Made by a program: the position numbers and the translations under genes
Part shown: piece after piece, positions 1 through 7,526 of the stretch
Position numbering within the stretch: position 1 is the first letter of the stretch
Layout of the letters: each line of letters begins with the position of its first letter
The notes under the pieces: generated by a model
What the model was told of the DNA's origin: nothing
What the model saw: the letters and a program-made list of their open reading frames with translations, nothing else
Database searches by the model: none
DNA from: an uncultured Atopobiaceae bacterium
GTDB lineage: Bacteria; Actinomycetota; Coriobacteriia; Coriobacteriales; Atopobiaceae
Assembly (NCBI GenBank): GCA_905235165.1
Contig: CAJOKK010000005.1
Location: 1-33,523, forward strand
DNA length: 33,523 bases
Direction: 5' to 3'

Positions 1-290
1 TGCCAGACAACTTCATCTCTAAGACCAAGGCCCGCAAGGCCGGCTGGGACTCCTCAAAAGGCAACCTTGACGAAGTGTGCCCAGGAAAGAGCATAGGCGG
101 CAGCGTCTACGAGAACGAATCGTGGAATGGCGAGCCGGTGCTTCCCGATCCGTCGGGCACGCGCAATTGGCATGAGTGCGATATCAATTACACCGGCGGC
201 TACCGCGGTGCCGAGCGCATCGTCTTTTCTGACGACGGGCTCATCTTCTACACCGCCGACCACTACAAGACCTTCGAGCGGCTTTACTAG
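1..290 (+). CDS. Barnase-type secreted ribonuclease, 3' part (5' end outside window)
   Basis: The frame is open from the first base and ends at TAG 288-290. The visible 95 residues align by eye along the whole C-terminal part of barnase. They include PDNF, SKGN, PGKSIGG, DINYT and DHYKTF. The catalytic residues of the family are present: the Glu of WHECDINY (barnase Glu73), the two Arg of GYRGAER (Arg83, Arg87) and the His of ADHY (His102). The lysine in SKGN matches Lys27. The family cleaves single-stranded RNA and is either exported or carried as the tip of a polymorphic toxin. Because the start is missing, I cannot tell a free RNase from the C-terminal domain of a larger toxin. A barstar gene follows after 26 bases, as expected for a toxin and immunity pair. 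Confidence 0.9.
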   Translation, partial: PDNFISKTKARKAGWDSSKGNLDEVCPGKSIGGSVYENESWNGEPVLPDPSGTRNWHECDINYTGGYRGAERIVFSDDGLIFYTADHYKTFERLY

Positions 291-316
291 CTGCACAGCC
301 GGCCAAGGGAGCAGCA

Positions 317-577
317 ATGCGCAAGATCAAAATTGACGAGCGCGACTTCAGCGACGTTCACGCACTCATGGCTCAGCTCAAGGAAGCCCTCGACTTTCCC
401 GACTACTTTGGGGAGAGCCCAGCGGCGCTCAGGGACTGCCTGGGCGACATCTGCGAGCCCACGCGCATCACCATCGTGCGGCGCGACCCCACACCCGACA
501 CCTGGTTCGACCGCGCGAGCTCGATCATCGTACGCGCCTCGCTAGAAAACGAATGCCTCAGCGTACGCATCCGCTGA
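317..577 (+). CDS. Barstar-family ribonuclease inhibitor
   Basis: This 86-residue protein is the size of barstar and begins with the family's beta-strand and helix pattern (MRKIKIDERDF). The barnase-binding helix region reads FPDYFGESPAALRDCL, against PEYYGENLDALWDCL in barstar. The inhibitor Asp39 is therefore kept, while the Trp38 position is Arg and the Asp35 position is Ala. It acts in the cytoplasm by plugging the RNase active site. AAGGGAG lies just upstream of the ATG. The gene sits 26 bases after the RNase gene and is presumably co-transcribed. A 10-bp hairpin overlaps its stop codon. Confidence 0.88.
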   Translation: MRKIKIDERDFSDVHALMAQLKEALDFPDYFGESPAALRDCLGDICEPTRITIVRRDPTPDTWFDRASSIIVRASLENECLSVRIR

Positions 578-581
578 GGCA
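554..581 (+). terminator. Hairpin overlapping the barstar stop codon
   Basis: TGCCTCAGCG at 554-563 pairs perfectly with CGCTGAGGCA at 572-581 around an 8-nt loop. The TGA stop (575-577) is inside the right arm. There is no T-tract after it, so it may be a weak terminator or a 3' stabilising hairpin. The remaining stretch to the pyrE ribosome site (582-706) holds no gene. It has an AT-richer segment near 670-700 that could contain the pyrE promoter, but no clear -35/-10 pair stands out. Confidence 0.45.
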
Positions 582-719
582 GGGCCGAGCATCATCAAGC
601 AGCGCCGAAAGCTCCAGGAACCCTTGGCAAATTGCGCGTTTTGCAGTCGCTGAGCATCCGCGCACGCGTTGGGCGTATCATGAATTTGTTAGCTATCTAC
701 CTGCATGAAGGGAGCCCTC

Positions 720-1400
720 ATGGAGCAGTACAAGCGCGACTTCATCGAGTTCATGGTCAAGAGCGACGTCCTCAAGTTTGGCGACTTCACCCTCAAGAGC
801 GGCCGCAAGTCGCCCTTCTTCATGAACGCCGGCGCCTACGTGACCGGCGAGCAGCTGCACAAGCTGGGCCTCGCCTACGCACAGGCCATCAACAGCGCCT
901 TCGGCCTCGATTTCGACGTCGTCTTTGGCCCGGCCTACAAGGGCATCCCGCTCTCGGTAATCACCTGCATGGCCCTCAACGAGCTCTACGGCAAGGAGGC
1001 GCGTTACTGCGCCGACCGCAAGGAGGTCAAGGACCATGGCGCGGACAAGGGCCAGCTCCTCGGTGCCGAGCTGCATGACGGCGACCGCGTGGTGATCGTG
1101 GAGGACGTCACCACCTCCGGCAAGTCCATCGACGAGACCTACCCCAAGCTCAAGGCCGCCGCAGACGTCGAGGTCGTGGGCCTGATGGTCTCGCTCAACC
1201 GCCTCGAGGTGGGCAAGGGCGGCGTCAAGACGGCCCAGGCCGAGATCCAGGAGAAGTACGGCTTCCCCGTCTCCTCAATCGTCGACATGGCCGAGGTCAC
1301 CGAGGCCCTCTACAACCAGGAGGTTGACGGCCGCATCGTGATTGACGACGCCCTCAAGGCCGCCATCGACGCCTACTACGAGCAGTACGGAGTGAAGTAG
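720..1400 (+). CDS. pyrE: Orotate phosphoribosyltransferase
   Basis: The 226-residue product transfers ribose-5-phosphate from PRPP to orotate to give OMP in pyrimidine synthesis. The PRPP-binding loop is VVIVEDVTTSGKSI. The N-terminal FGDFTLKSGRKSPFFMNAG and the central GPAYKGIPLS (family GPAYKGIP) are typical of PyrE. The length is normal. I chose ATG 720 because AAGGGAG (708-714) precedes it. An ATG at 705 in the same frame would swallow that site and is less likely. The stop is one base before the start of the DUF1846 gene, so the two are almost certainly translated from one mRNA. No other pyr gene is in the window. Confidence 0.93.
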   Translation: MEQYKRDFIEFMVKSDVLKFGDFTLKSGRKSPFFMNAGAYVTGEQLHKLGLAYAQAINSAFGLDFDVVFGPAYKGIPLSVITCMALNELYGKEARYCADRKEVKDHGADKGQLLGAELHDGDRVVIVEDVTTSGKSIDETYPKLKAAADVEVVGLMVSLNRLEVGKGGVKTAQAEIQEKYGFPVSSIVDMAEVTEALYNQEVDGRIVIDDALKAAIDAYYEQYGVK

Positions 1401-1401
1401 C

Positions 1402-2883
1402 ATGCGCCAAGGCTTCGACAACAACAAGTACATCGAGATGCAGGCCGCGCAGATCCGCGAGCGCATCAGCACCTTCGGCGGCAAGCTCTACCTGGAGTTT
1501 GGCGGCAAGCTCTTTGACGACTACCACGCCAGCCGCGTCCTTCCGGGTTTTGAACCCGACTCGAAGGTGCGCATGCTCATGCAGCTGGCCGCTGACGCCG
1601 AGGTCGTAGTTGCCATCAACGCCGACGACATCGAGCACGCCAAGCACCGCGCCGACATCGGCATCACCTACGCCGAAGACACCCTGCGCCTCATGGACAT
1701 CTACCGCAGCATGGGCCTGGCCGCCAACAGCGTGGTGATCACCCACTTCACCGGCCAGCCGCGCGCCGAGGCCTGGCAAAAGCGCCTCGAGGGCATGGGC
1801 ATCCGCTGCTACCGTCACTACCTCATTGAGGGCTACCCCACCAACGTCGACCACATCGTGAGCGACGAGGGCTTCGGCAAGAACGACTTCGTCGAGACGA
1901 GCCGCCCGCTCGTGGTGGTGACCGCGCCCGGCCCGGGTTCGGGCAAGCTCGCAACCTGTCTCTCGCAGCTCTTCGGCGAGCACAAGCGCGGCGTGGCGGC
2001 AGGCTACGCCAAGTTCGAGACCTTCCCCGTGTGGAACCTCGAACTCTCGCACCCCGTGAACATCGCCTACGAGGCAGCGACCGTCGACCTCGACGACCGC
2101 AACATCATCGACCCCTTCCACCTCGAGGCTTACGACAAGGTCACGGTGAACTACAACCGCGACGTCGAGACCTTCCCCGTGGTCAAGGCCATGATGGAGA
2201 AGATCTTGGGCGAGAGCCCCTATCAATCGCCCACCGACATGGGCGTCAACATGGTGGGCTTCTGCATTAGCGACGACGAGGCTTGTCGTGAGGCAAGCCG
2301 CAACGAGATCGTTCGCCGCTACTTCCACACGGCAGAGCAGATCGCCCGCACCGGCCACGGCAAGGAGGACCTAGCCAAGATCAAGCTGCTCATGCAGCAG
2401 GCCGATGTGACCGTTGACCTCTCCCCTGCCCACCAGGCCTGCCTCAAGCGCGCCGAGGAGACTGGCCACCCCGCAGGAGCGATGGTGCTCCCGGACGGCA
2501 CGCTCATGACCGGCAAGACCAACAGCATCCTCGGCGCCGCGTCCTCGCTGTTGCTGAACGCCCTCAAGCACGTGGCCGGGGTTCCCGAAGACGAATACGT
2601 GGTCTCGGACGAGGCACTTGAGCCGATTAGCCGCCTCAAGACCGAGCACCTGCACAGCTCGAACCCGCGCCTGCACTCCGACGAAACGCTCATCGCCCTC
2701 TCCATCAGCTCGGCGACCAATCCCCGAGCCGCCAAGGTCATCGACGCTGCCCATAAGCTGCGCGGCTGCGATGCCTACTTCTCGGTGATCATCTCGCACA
2801 CCGACGAGAAGCTCTATCGCGACCTGGGCATCAACGTCTGCTGCGAGCCACAGTTCGAGCAGGCAAGCTACTACCATCGCTAG
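1402..2883 (+). CDS. DUF1846 domain-containing protein, function unknown
   Basis: The product has 493 residues, the full length of the DUF1846 family, for which I know no established biochemical role. The N-terminal domain contains GKLYLEFGGKLFDDYHASRVLPGF, a highly recognisable family block (residues about 27-50). A glycine-rich loop, TAPGPGSGKLAT, near residue 175 resembles a P-loop and suggests nucleotide binding, which is inference. The C-terminal half has PDGTLMTGKTNSILGAASSLLLNALKH. The ATG begins one base after the pyrE stop, so expression is coupled to pyrimidine synthesis here. A strong hairpin ends the region at 2893-2932. Confidence 0.87.
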   Translation: MRQGFDNNKYIEMQAAQIRERISTFGGKLYLEFGGKLFDDYHASRVLPGFEPDSKVRMLMQLAADAEVVVAINADDIEHAKHRADIGITYAEDTLRLMDIYRSMGLAANSVVITHFTGQPRAEAWQKRLEGMGIRCYRHYLIEGYPTNVDHIVSDEGFGKNDFVETSRPLVVVTAPGPGSGKLATCLSQLFGEHKRGVAAGYAKFETFPVWNLELSHPVNIAYEAATVDLDDRNIIDPFHLEAYDKVTVNYNRDVETFPVVKAMMEKILGESPYQSPTDMGVNMVGFCISDDEACREASRNEIVRRYFHTAEQIARTGHGKEDLAKIKLLMQQADVTVDLSPAHQACLKRAEETGHPAGAMVLPDGTLMTGKTNSILGAASSLLLNALKHVAGVPEDEYVVSDEALEPISRLKTEHLHSSNPRLHSDETLIALSISSATNPRAAKVIDAAHKLRGCDAYFSVIISHTDEKLYRDLGINVCCEPQFEQASYYHR

Positions 2884-2892
2884 GCACAAAAA

Positions 2893-2932
2893 AGGACTCT
2901 CACCCGTGGGCCGCTCCACGGGTGAGAGTCCT
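2893..2932 (-). terminator. Strong rho-independent terminator between converging genes
   Basis: A perfect 17-bp stem pairs 2893-2909 with 2916-2932 around a 6-nt loop. On the minus strand the stem is followed by a run of six T (plus-strand A 2888-2893), so it is an intrinsic terminator for manA. On the plus strand no T-tract follows the hairpin, yet it probably also limits read-through from the DUF1846 gene. Confidence 0.85.
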
Positions 2933-2958
2933 AGAGGAAAGGGCGTAACAGACGCTCG

Positions 2959-3910
2959 CTAGACGTGCGAGCAGATGAACTCGAGGTCGCCCTCGAACTT
3001 CAGGGTGCCGCAGCCGGCCGGCGCGACGAAGTGGGTGCCCTTGCGGAGCTCGTAGGTCTTGTCACCCACCGTAACGGTGCCGGTGGTGCCGGCAACGGCG
3101 CTCACGCAGAGGAAGGGCCACGCCTGCTCGATGCTCACCGGAGCGTCGGAAGCAACGCGCACGCGGAAGACGTCGAAGTACTTGCAGCTCATGAGCTGGG
3201 TCACGCCGTCGACCTCAGGTGCGGTGACCTCGCCGGAAGCGGGAGCCTGGGTGCTGTAGTCGATGACGTCCATGGCCTGGTTGAGGTGCAGCTCACGCAG
3301 GGAGCCGTCGGCCTGGCGACGGTCGTAGTCGTAGACGCGATAGGTAACGTCGGAAGACTGCTGGGTCTCGAGGATGAGGGTGCCGCCCATGATGGCGTGC
3401 ATCGTGCCAGGCTTGATGTCGAAGAAGTCGCCCGCCTTGATGGGAAGCAGGCAGGTTCTTCATGTCGTCCCAGCGGCCCTCCTCGACCATCTGGGCAAAC
3501 TCCTCGCGGCTCTTCGCACGCTGGCCAACGATGATCTTGCCGTCATCCTTGGCATCGAGGACGTACCAGCACTCATGCTTGCCGAGCGAGCCGTTCTCGT
3601 TCTTGCCGGCGTAGTCGTCGTCGGGGTGAACCTGGATGGAAAGGTCGTCAAGCGCGTCGAGGACCTTGATCAGCAGGGGGAAGCGGTCGCCCTCAGCGCC
3701 CTCGAAGAGCTCGTGGTGCTCGCTCCAAAGCTGGGAGAGAGTCTGGCCGTCGTAGGGACCGCCATCAACGGTGCAGTCGCCGTTGGGGTGCGCGGAGATG
3801 CCCCAGCACTCGCCCACGGGACCATCGGGCAGCTCATAGCCGAACTCCGCAAGGCAGATGTTGTTGTGCAGGACGGGCTTGAGCATAATCAGGCCAACAG
3901 CCTCGTTCAT
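2959..3910 (-). pseudogene. manA: Class I mannose-6-phosphate isomerase, frameshifted and with a small in-frame deletion
   Basis: Mannose-6-phosphate isomerase (cupin, zinc enzyme) interconverts mannose-6-P and fructose-6-P. Two frames together give one protein. 3910 down to about 3455 encodes FGYELPDGPVGECWGISAHP, LLIKVLDALDDLSIQVHPDD and GKHECWYVLDA. About 3447 down to 2959 encodes LLPIKAGDFFDIKPGTMHAIMGGTLILETQQSSD and a normal C-terminus. The frames are split at GCAGGCAGG (3447-3455), where removing one GCAG repeat restores a continuous frame. Near the N-terminus HNNICLAEFGYE lacks the family's conserved WGG segment (HNNIWGGxxLAEFGYE expected). This looks like a 12-base in-frame deletion. 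GGGAG precedes the ATG at 3910. Either the gene is decaying, or the two differences are assembly errors. Confidence 0.85.
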
Positions 3911-4062
3911 ATAACCACTCCCTCTTCGCTATTTCCGTTATTGCAATTGTAGTTTGCCGAGGCGCTAACACTTCCTGCGACAAAGCAAACTCAACATATC
4001 GGCACGTTTGCTTCAGCTTACTTACAGGTCACTGAGAAGAACGGGGTGCTTCTAATCCGGAA
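3911..4062. other. Non-coding manA upstream region
   Basis: No gene is visible here. On the minus strand TACAAT (3946-3951) is a reasonable -10 for manA, but I see no good -35 at the right spacing. The rest, up to the palindromic element, is unremarkable. Confidence 0.3.
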
Positions 4063-4249
4063 TCAACCAGCGGAAGGGGGAGGGAGACCTTGGTCGCGCC
4101 TCTGCGGCAGTGAGGAGCGAAGGCGCGGCGGGAGCGAGGACTGTCTGAGCGAGCGAAGCGAGCGAGTTCCGCAGCTGCCGCGCCGGAGCCGACGAACGCC
4201 CTTGCCGCAGCGAAGCGACCAAGGCCTCCCTCCCCCTTCCGCTGGTTGA
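4063..4249. repeat. Palindromic intergenic element 1
   Basis: Arms 4063-4098 and 4215-4249 are reverse complements apart from a one-base mismatch or bulge (left TCAACCAGCGGAAGG, right CCTTCCGCTGGTTGA). They enclose a 109-bp core (4102-4210) that starts CTGCGGCAG and ends TTGCCGCAG. The core includes GAGCGAGCGAAGCGAGCGAG and CCGCAGCTGCCGCGCC. The same core recurs in elements 2 (17231-17303) and 3 (19322-19430, opposite orientation) with unrelated arms. A half copy of the TGAGTCA motif follows at 4247-4254. The element sits between the hydE stop and the manA promoter and could fold as a very long hairpin terminating hydE transcription. Short open frames inside it are not genes. Confidence 0.8.
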
Positions 4250-4271
4250 GTCAGACTTCTCTTGCTCGCTT

Positions 4272-5321
4272 TCACTTCCGGATGTCACCTCGGTCTATGG
4301 CCAGTTCGTAGCCGATGAGGGTCATCCTGAGGCCCAGGCAGCCTCGGCATTGGGCCGACTCTTCGCCGGTGCAGATCTTGTTGTCGTAGAGCTCGTACTG
4401 CTTGCGCACGGCCACCGGGGACAGGTTGGGCATGACCACGTTTGCGCCGGCTAGCATGCCCTTCTCCCTGCCTCGCTCATCAATCGTGCCGAGCGCTGTC
4501 GTTGCAGGCAGAAGCACCGACGGATGGATGAGGCGAATCATGCTCAGCAGGTAGAGCGTGAGCTCGAGGGTGCCCTGGGGCTCGTTTGCGAAGGGCGTGT
4601 CGTGGTGCGGGATGAAGGGGCCGATGCCGCACATGTCGGGCTTGAAGTCCTCCACGAAGCGCATCTCGCGCACCAGGTGCTCGACGGTCTGGTAGGGCGC
4701 GCCCACCATGAAGCCCGCGCCCACCTGATAGCCGATCTCGCGCAGGTCCCTCAGGCACTGCATGCGGTGCTCCCAGCTCATCTCGGCCGGATGCAGCTGC
4801 GCGTAGTGCTCGGGGCTGGCCGTCTCGTGACGCAGCAGGTAGCGGTCGGCGCCCGCGTCGAAGAGGCGCTGGTAGCTCTCGCGGCTGCGCTCACCCATCG
4901 AAAGGGTCACGGCCGTGTCGGGACAAGTCTCCTTAATGCGGACGACGATGTCACCCAAGACCTCGTCGGTGAAGTGGCCGTCCTCGCCGCCCTGAAGCAC
5001 GATGGTACGGAAGCCCAGCTCGTAGCCCTCGCGAGCGCAGGCCACGATCGTGTCGGGATCGAGGCGGTAGCGCTCGACGTTCTTGTTGGAGCGACGGATG
5101 CCGCAGTAGAGGCAGTCGTTCTTGCAGTAGTTGCTGATCTCGACCAGGCCACGCGTGAAGACCTTGGTGCCATAGATGGGCTCGCGCGCCGCCACCGCTC
5201 GCTCGGCCAGGCGCTCGGCCAGCTCGGGCGTGCGCCCGGCGATAAGATCGCGGTACTCGCCGTCGGTCAGCGTGTGCTCGGCGGCGAGCTTGTCGACCAG
5301 CTGCTCAAGACGCTCAGCCAT
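4272..5321 (-). CDS. hydE: [FeFe]-hydrogenase H-cluster maturase HydE (radical SAM)
   Basis: The product has 349 residues, the usual HydE length. The radical SAM cluster motif CKNDCLYC gives Cys66, Cys70 and Cys73. HydE-specific blocks match the Thermotoga protein closely by memory: VLQGGEDGHF, GADRYLLRHETASPEHY, GFMVGAPYQT, GIGPFIPHHDTP and LLPATTALGTI. In H-cluster assembly HydE acts on the Fe(CO)2(CN)-cysteine synthon made by HydG, on the way to the diiron unit carried by HydF. I chose ATG 5321 because GGGGAGG lies just upstream. It overlaps the hydF stop by 8 bases, so the two are coupled. No hydG or hydA is present. The neighbours are nitrogenase-like genes, which suggests a client other than an [FeFe]-hydrogenase. 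Confidence 0.93.
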   Translation of the reverse strand: MAERLEQLVDKLAAEHTLTDGEYRDLIAGRTPELAERLAERAVAAREPIYGTKVFTRGLVEISNYCKNDCLYCGIRRSNKNVERYRLDPDTIVACAREGYELGFRTIVLQGGEDGHFTDEVLGDIVVRIKETCPDTAVTLSMGERSRESYQRLFDAGADRYLLRHETASPEHYAQLHPAEMSWEHRMQCLRDLREIGYQVGAGFMVGAPYQTVEHLVREMRFVEDFKPDMCGIGPFIPHHDTPFANEPQGTLELTLYLLSMIRLIHPSVLLPATTALGTIDERGREKGMLAGANVVMPNLSPVAVRKQYELYDNKICTGEESAQCRGCLGLRMTLIGYELAIDRGDIRK

Positions 5322-6567
5322 GACGTGCCTCCCCGGCAGCCTCGGCGGGAACACCGGCGCTCACCAGCGCGTGCTCGCGCGGGAACATCCGCAGGCTGCG
5401 CTCGAGCGTGCCCGTCATCTGCGCGATGGCGATGCCGTAATTCGTGAAGGGCACGTCCTGCGCCTCGGCGCGGTGCATGCGGTCGGCAACGTCGCGCTCG
5501 GTGAGCATGCAGCCGCCGCAGTGCACGACGAGTGCATAGCGGGACAGGTCCTCGGGGAAGTCGCGGCCGGTGCAGGTTTCGATCGTGAGGTCGGCGCCGG
5601 TGTGCTCACGCAGCCAGCGGGGGATCTTCACCGTGCCGATGTCGTTGCACTGGCGATGGTGGGTACAGCCCTCGGCCATGAGCACCACGTCGCCGTCGCG
5701 CAGCTCGTCAACGGCGGCAACACCGGCCACGGCCGTGCGCAAAAAGCCCTTGTAGCGAGCCATGAGGATGGAGAAGGAGGTCAGGGGCACCTCCTCGGGC
5801 ACCAGCTGGCGCACGATGGAGAAGGCCTGGCTGTCGGTGACCACGAGCGAGGGGGTCTCGCCCAGGCGCTCGAGCACGAGGCCCAGCTCCTTCTCGCGGC
5901 AGACCACGGGCATGGCGCCCGCGTCCAGCACGTCGCGGATGCCCATCTGCTGGGGCAAGATCATGCGGCCCTTGGGCGCTGACTCGTCGATGGGACAGAC
6001 AAGCACCACGAAGTCGCCGGGAGCGATCAGGTCCGCCAGCAGGCGGTGGTCGGGATCGTCTTTGGGGGCGAGGCGGCCGATGAGCTCCTTGAGCTCATGG
6101 ATGCCCTCACCGGAAAGGGCGCTCACCCAGATCTCGCGGTCGTCGGCCACCTGGCCGGTCGTGGCATCCGCAACGAGGTCAGCCTTGTTGTAGACCAGCA
6201 CGTAGGGCAGGTCGCGCTCCTTGAACATGGCCTCGAGGGCGCGGTCGGTCTCGCTCATGCCGCGCGTGCCGTCCACGACGAGCACGGCCACGTCGGCGCG
6301 GCCCAGAATCAGGCGGGTGCGGCGCACGCGCTTGGCACCCAGCATGCCCTCGTCGTCGAAGCCCGGGGTATCGATTATGACCACCGGGCCCAGCGGCAGG
6401 AGCTCCATGGCCTTCTGGACGGGATCGGTGGTGGTGCCGGCAACGTCGGAGACGACGGCCAGGTCTTGGCCGGTCACAGCGTTGACGACGCTCGACTTGC
6501 CGGCATTGCGGCAGCCGAAGAATGCAATGTGGACCCTCTCTGCGGAGGTCAGCTCGTTGAGGCCCAT
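5314..6567 (-). CDS. hydF: [FeFe]-hydrogenase maturation GTPase/scaffold HydF
   Basis: The product has 417 residues. The N-terminal GTPase domain shows the P-loop GCRNAGKSS (18-26), the G2 region AGTTTDPV, DTPG (66-69) and NKAD (127-130). The C-terminal metal-binding domain has the HydF signature CTH (Cys301, His303) followed after 45 residues by HCGGC (His349, Cys350, Cys353), which binds the 4Fe-4S cluster. HydF carries the diiron precursor and delivers it to the apo-enzyme. ATG 6567 is preceded by AGGAG. A longer in-frame start at 6672 has no ribosome site and adds a non-conserved tail. It is divergent from the nifH-like operon and co-transcribed with hydE. Confidence 0.94.
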   Translation of the reverse strand: MGLNELTSAERVHIAFFGCRNAGKSSVVNAVTGQDLAVVSDVAGTTTDPVQKAMELLPLGPVVIIDTPGFDDEGMLGAKRVRRTRLILGRADVAVLVVDGTRGMSETDRALEAMFKERDLPYVLVYNKADLVADATTGQVADDREIWVSALSGEGIHELKELIGRLAPKDDPDHRLLADLIAPGDFVVLVCPIDESAPKGRMILPQQMGIRDVLDAGAMPVVCREKELGLVLERLGETPSLVVTDSQAFSIVRQLVPEEVPLTSFSILMARYKGFLRTAVAGVAAVDELRDGDVVLMAEGCTHHRQCNDIGTVKIPRWLREHTGADLTIETCTGRDFPEDLSRYALVVHCGGCMLTERDVADRMHRAEAQDVPFTNYGIAIAQMTGTLERSLRMFPREHALVSAGVPAEAAGEARHG

Positions 6568-6768
6568 AGGGCAGCTCCTCTCGGTCGGAATCAACCTCTC
6601 GGTCGGATGGAGCCTATGGTAATCCATGCGCCGAGCGCTCGTGTCGAGATGACTTGATGGACATATGCCCACCTCAGAGCTTCCATCTTACGAACGTGTT
6701 ACGATGACAAGAACGTTCTGACCGCGAGGGCGCACTCCACGCCCAAGCAGGAAGTCCAGGAGAGAATC
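6568..6768. promoter_or_regulatory. Divergent hydF / nifH-like control region
   Basis: This is the only substantial gap between the maturase pair and the nine-gene operon, so both promoters should lie here. A 13-nt direct repeat CCTCTCGGTCGGA occurs at 6577-6589 and 6595-6607; the nearer copy overlaps the hydF ribosome site. On the plus strand TACGAT (6700-6705) is a possible -10 for the nifH-like gene. It is flanked by CGAACG (6691-6696) and GAACGTTC (6711-6718), which could be an operator. The -35 regions are not convincing. Confidence 0.35.
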
Positions 6769-7524
6769 GTGCTTAAAATAGCTGTCTACGGCAAGGGTGG
6801 CATCGGCAAGTCCACCATTTCCAGCAACCTTTCGGCCGCCTTCGCATCGCAGGGGCGTCGCGTTATCCAAATCGGGTGCGACCCCAAGGCCGACTCAACC
6901 ATCAACCTGCTCGGCGGCGAGCCGCTCACGCCCGTCATGAACCTCATGCGCGAGAGCGACACCGATCCCGAGCGCATCGAAGACATCGCCCGCGAGGGCT
7001 TTGGCGGGGTGCTCTGCATCGAGACCGGTGGCCCCACGCCCGGCTTGGGCTGCGCGGGCCGAGGCATCATCGCCACCTTCAACCTCCTCGAGGACCTGCG
7101 CCTCTTTGAGACCTGGAAGCCCGACGTCGTGATCTACGACGTCCTGGGCGACGTGGTGTGTGGCGGCTTTGCCGCGCCCATCCGCGAGGGCTATGCCGAG
7201 AAGGTCCTCATCGTGACCTCGGGCGAGAAGATGGCCCTCTACGCGGCGAACAACATCAACACCGCCGTGAAGAACTTCGAGGACCGTGGCTACGCGCGCG
7301 TGGCCGGCGTGGTGCTCAACCATCGCGACGTCGAGCGCGAGGAGGAGAAGGTCCGTGCCTTCGCCGAAGAGCACGGCCTGCCCGTGGTGGCCGAGATCCC
7401 GCGCTCCGCCGACATCATCCGCTTCGAAGACGAAGGCAAGACCGTCATCGAGGGCGACGCCTCGCTTCCCGTGAGCAAGCGCTTCCTCGACCTGGCCGAG
7501 CGCCTCTGGAACGACGAGGTGTAG
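6769..7524 (+). CDS. NifH-like ATP-dependent Fe-protein (nitrogenase reductase family)
   Basis: The product has 251 residues, a little shorter than NifH and close to BchL/CfbC length. It has the deviant Walker A GKGGIGKST (residues 9-17), CDPKADST (switch region), PGLGCAGRGI with the first cluster Cys and the Arg that is ADP-ribosylated in NifH, and DVLGDVVCGGFA with the second cluster Cys. All features of a 4Fe-4S-bridged homodimer that hydrolyses ATP and passes electrons to a NifDK-type partner are therefore kept. The start is GTG 6769 with AGGAGAG upstream. It is the first gene of the operon and the only reductase for two DK-like pairs. It is not accompanied by nifB, nifE or nifN, so a role in N2 fixation is unlikely. 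Confidence 0.93.
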   Translation: MLKIAVYGKGGIGKSTISSNLSAAFASQGRRVIQIGCDPKADSTINLLGGEPLTPVMNLMRESDTDPERIEDIAREGFGGVLCIETGGPTPGLGCAGRGIIATFNLLEDLRLFETWKPDVVIYDVLGDVVCGGFAAPIREGYAEKVLIVTSGEKMALYAANNINTAVKNFEDRGYARVAGVVLNHRDVEREEEKVRAFAEEHGLPVVAEIPRSADIIRFEDEGKTVIEGDASLPVSKRFLDLAERLWNDEV

Positions 7525-7526
7525 CC

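Noticed and set aside
1354..2358. Long minus-strand ORF opposite the DUF1846 gene (and similar ones opposite hypD, hypE, the nitrogenase-like genes and mgtA)
   Set aside because: They are shadows of GC-rich third-position codon usage. They lack ribosome sites and family features.
4046..4288. Small proteins rich in Arg/Ser/Gly within the palindromic elements (also 19252-19525)
   Set aside because: They arise in every frame from the inverted repeats, on both strands, without ribosome sites.
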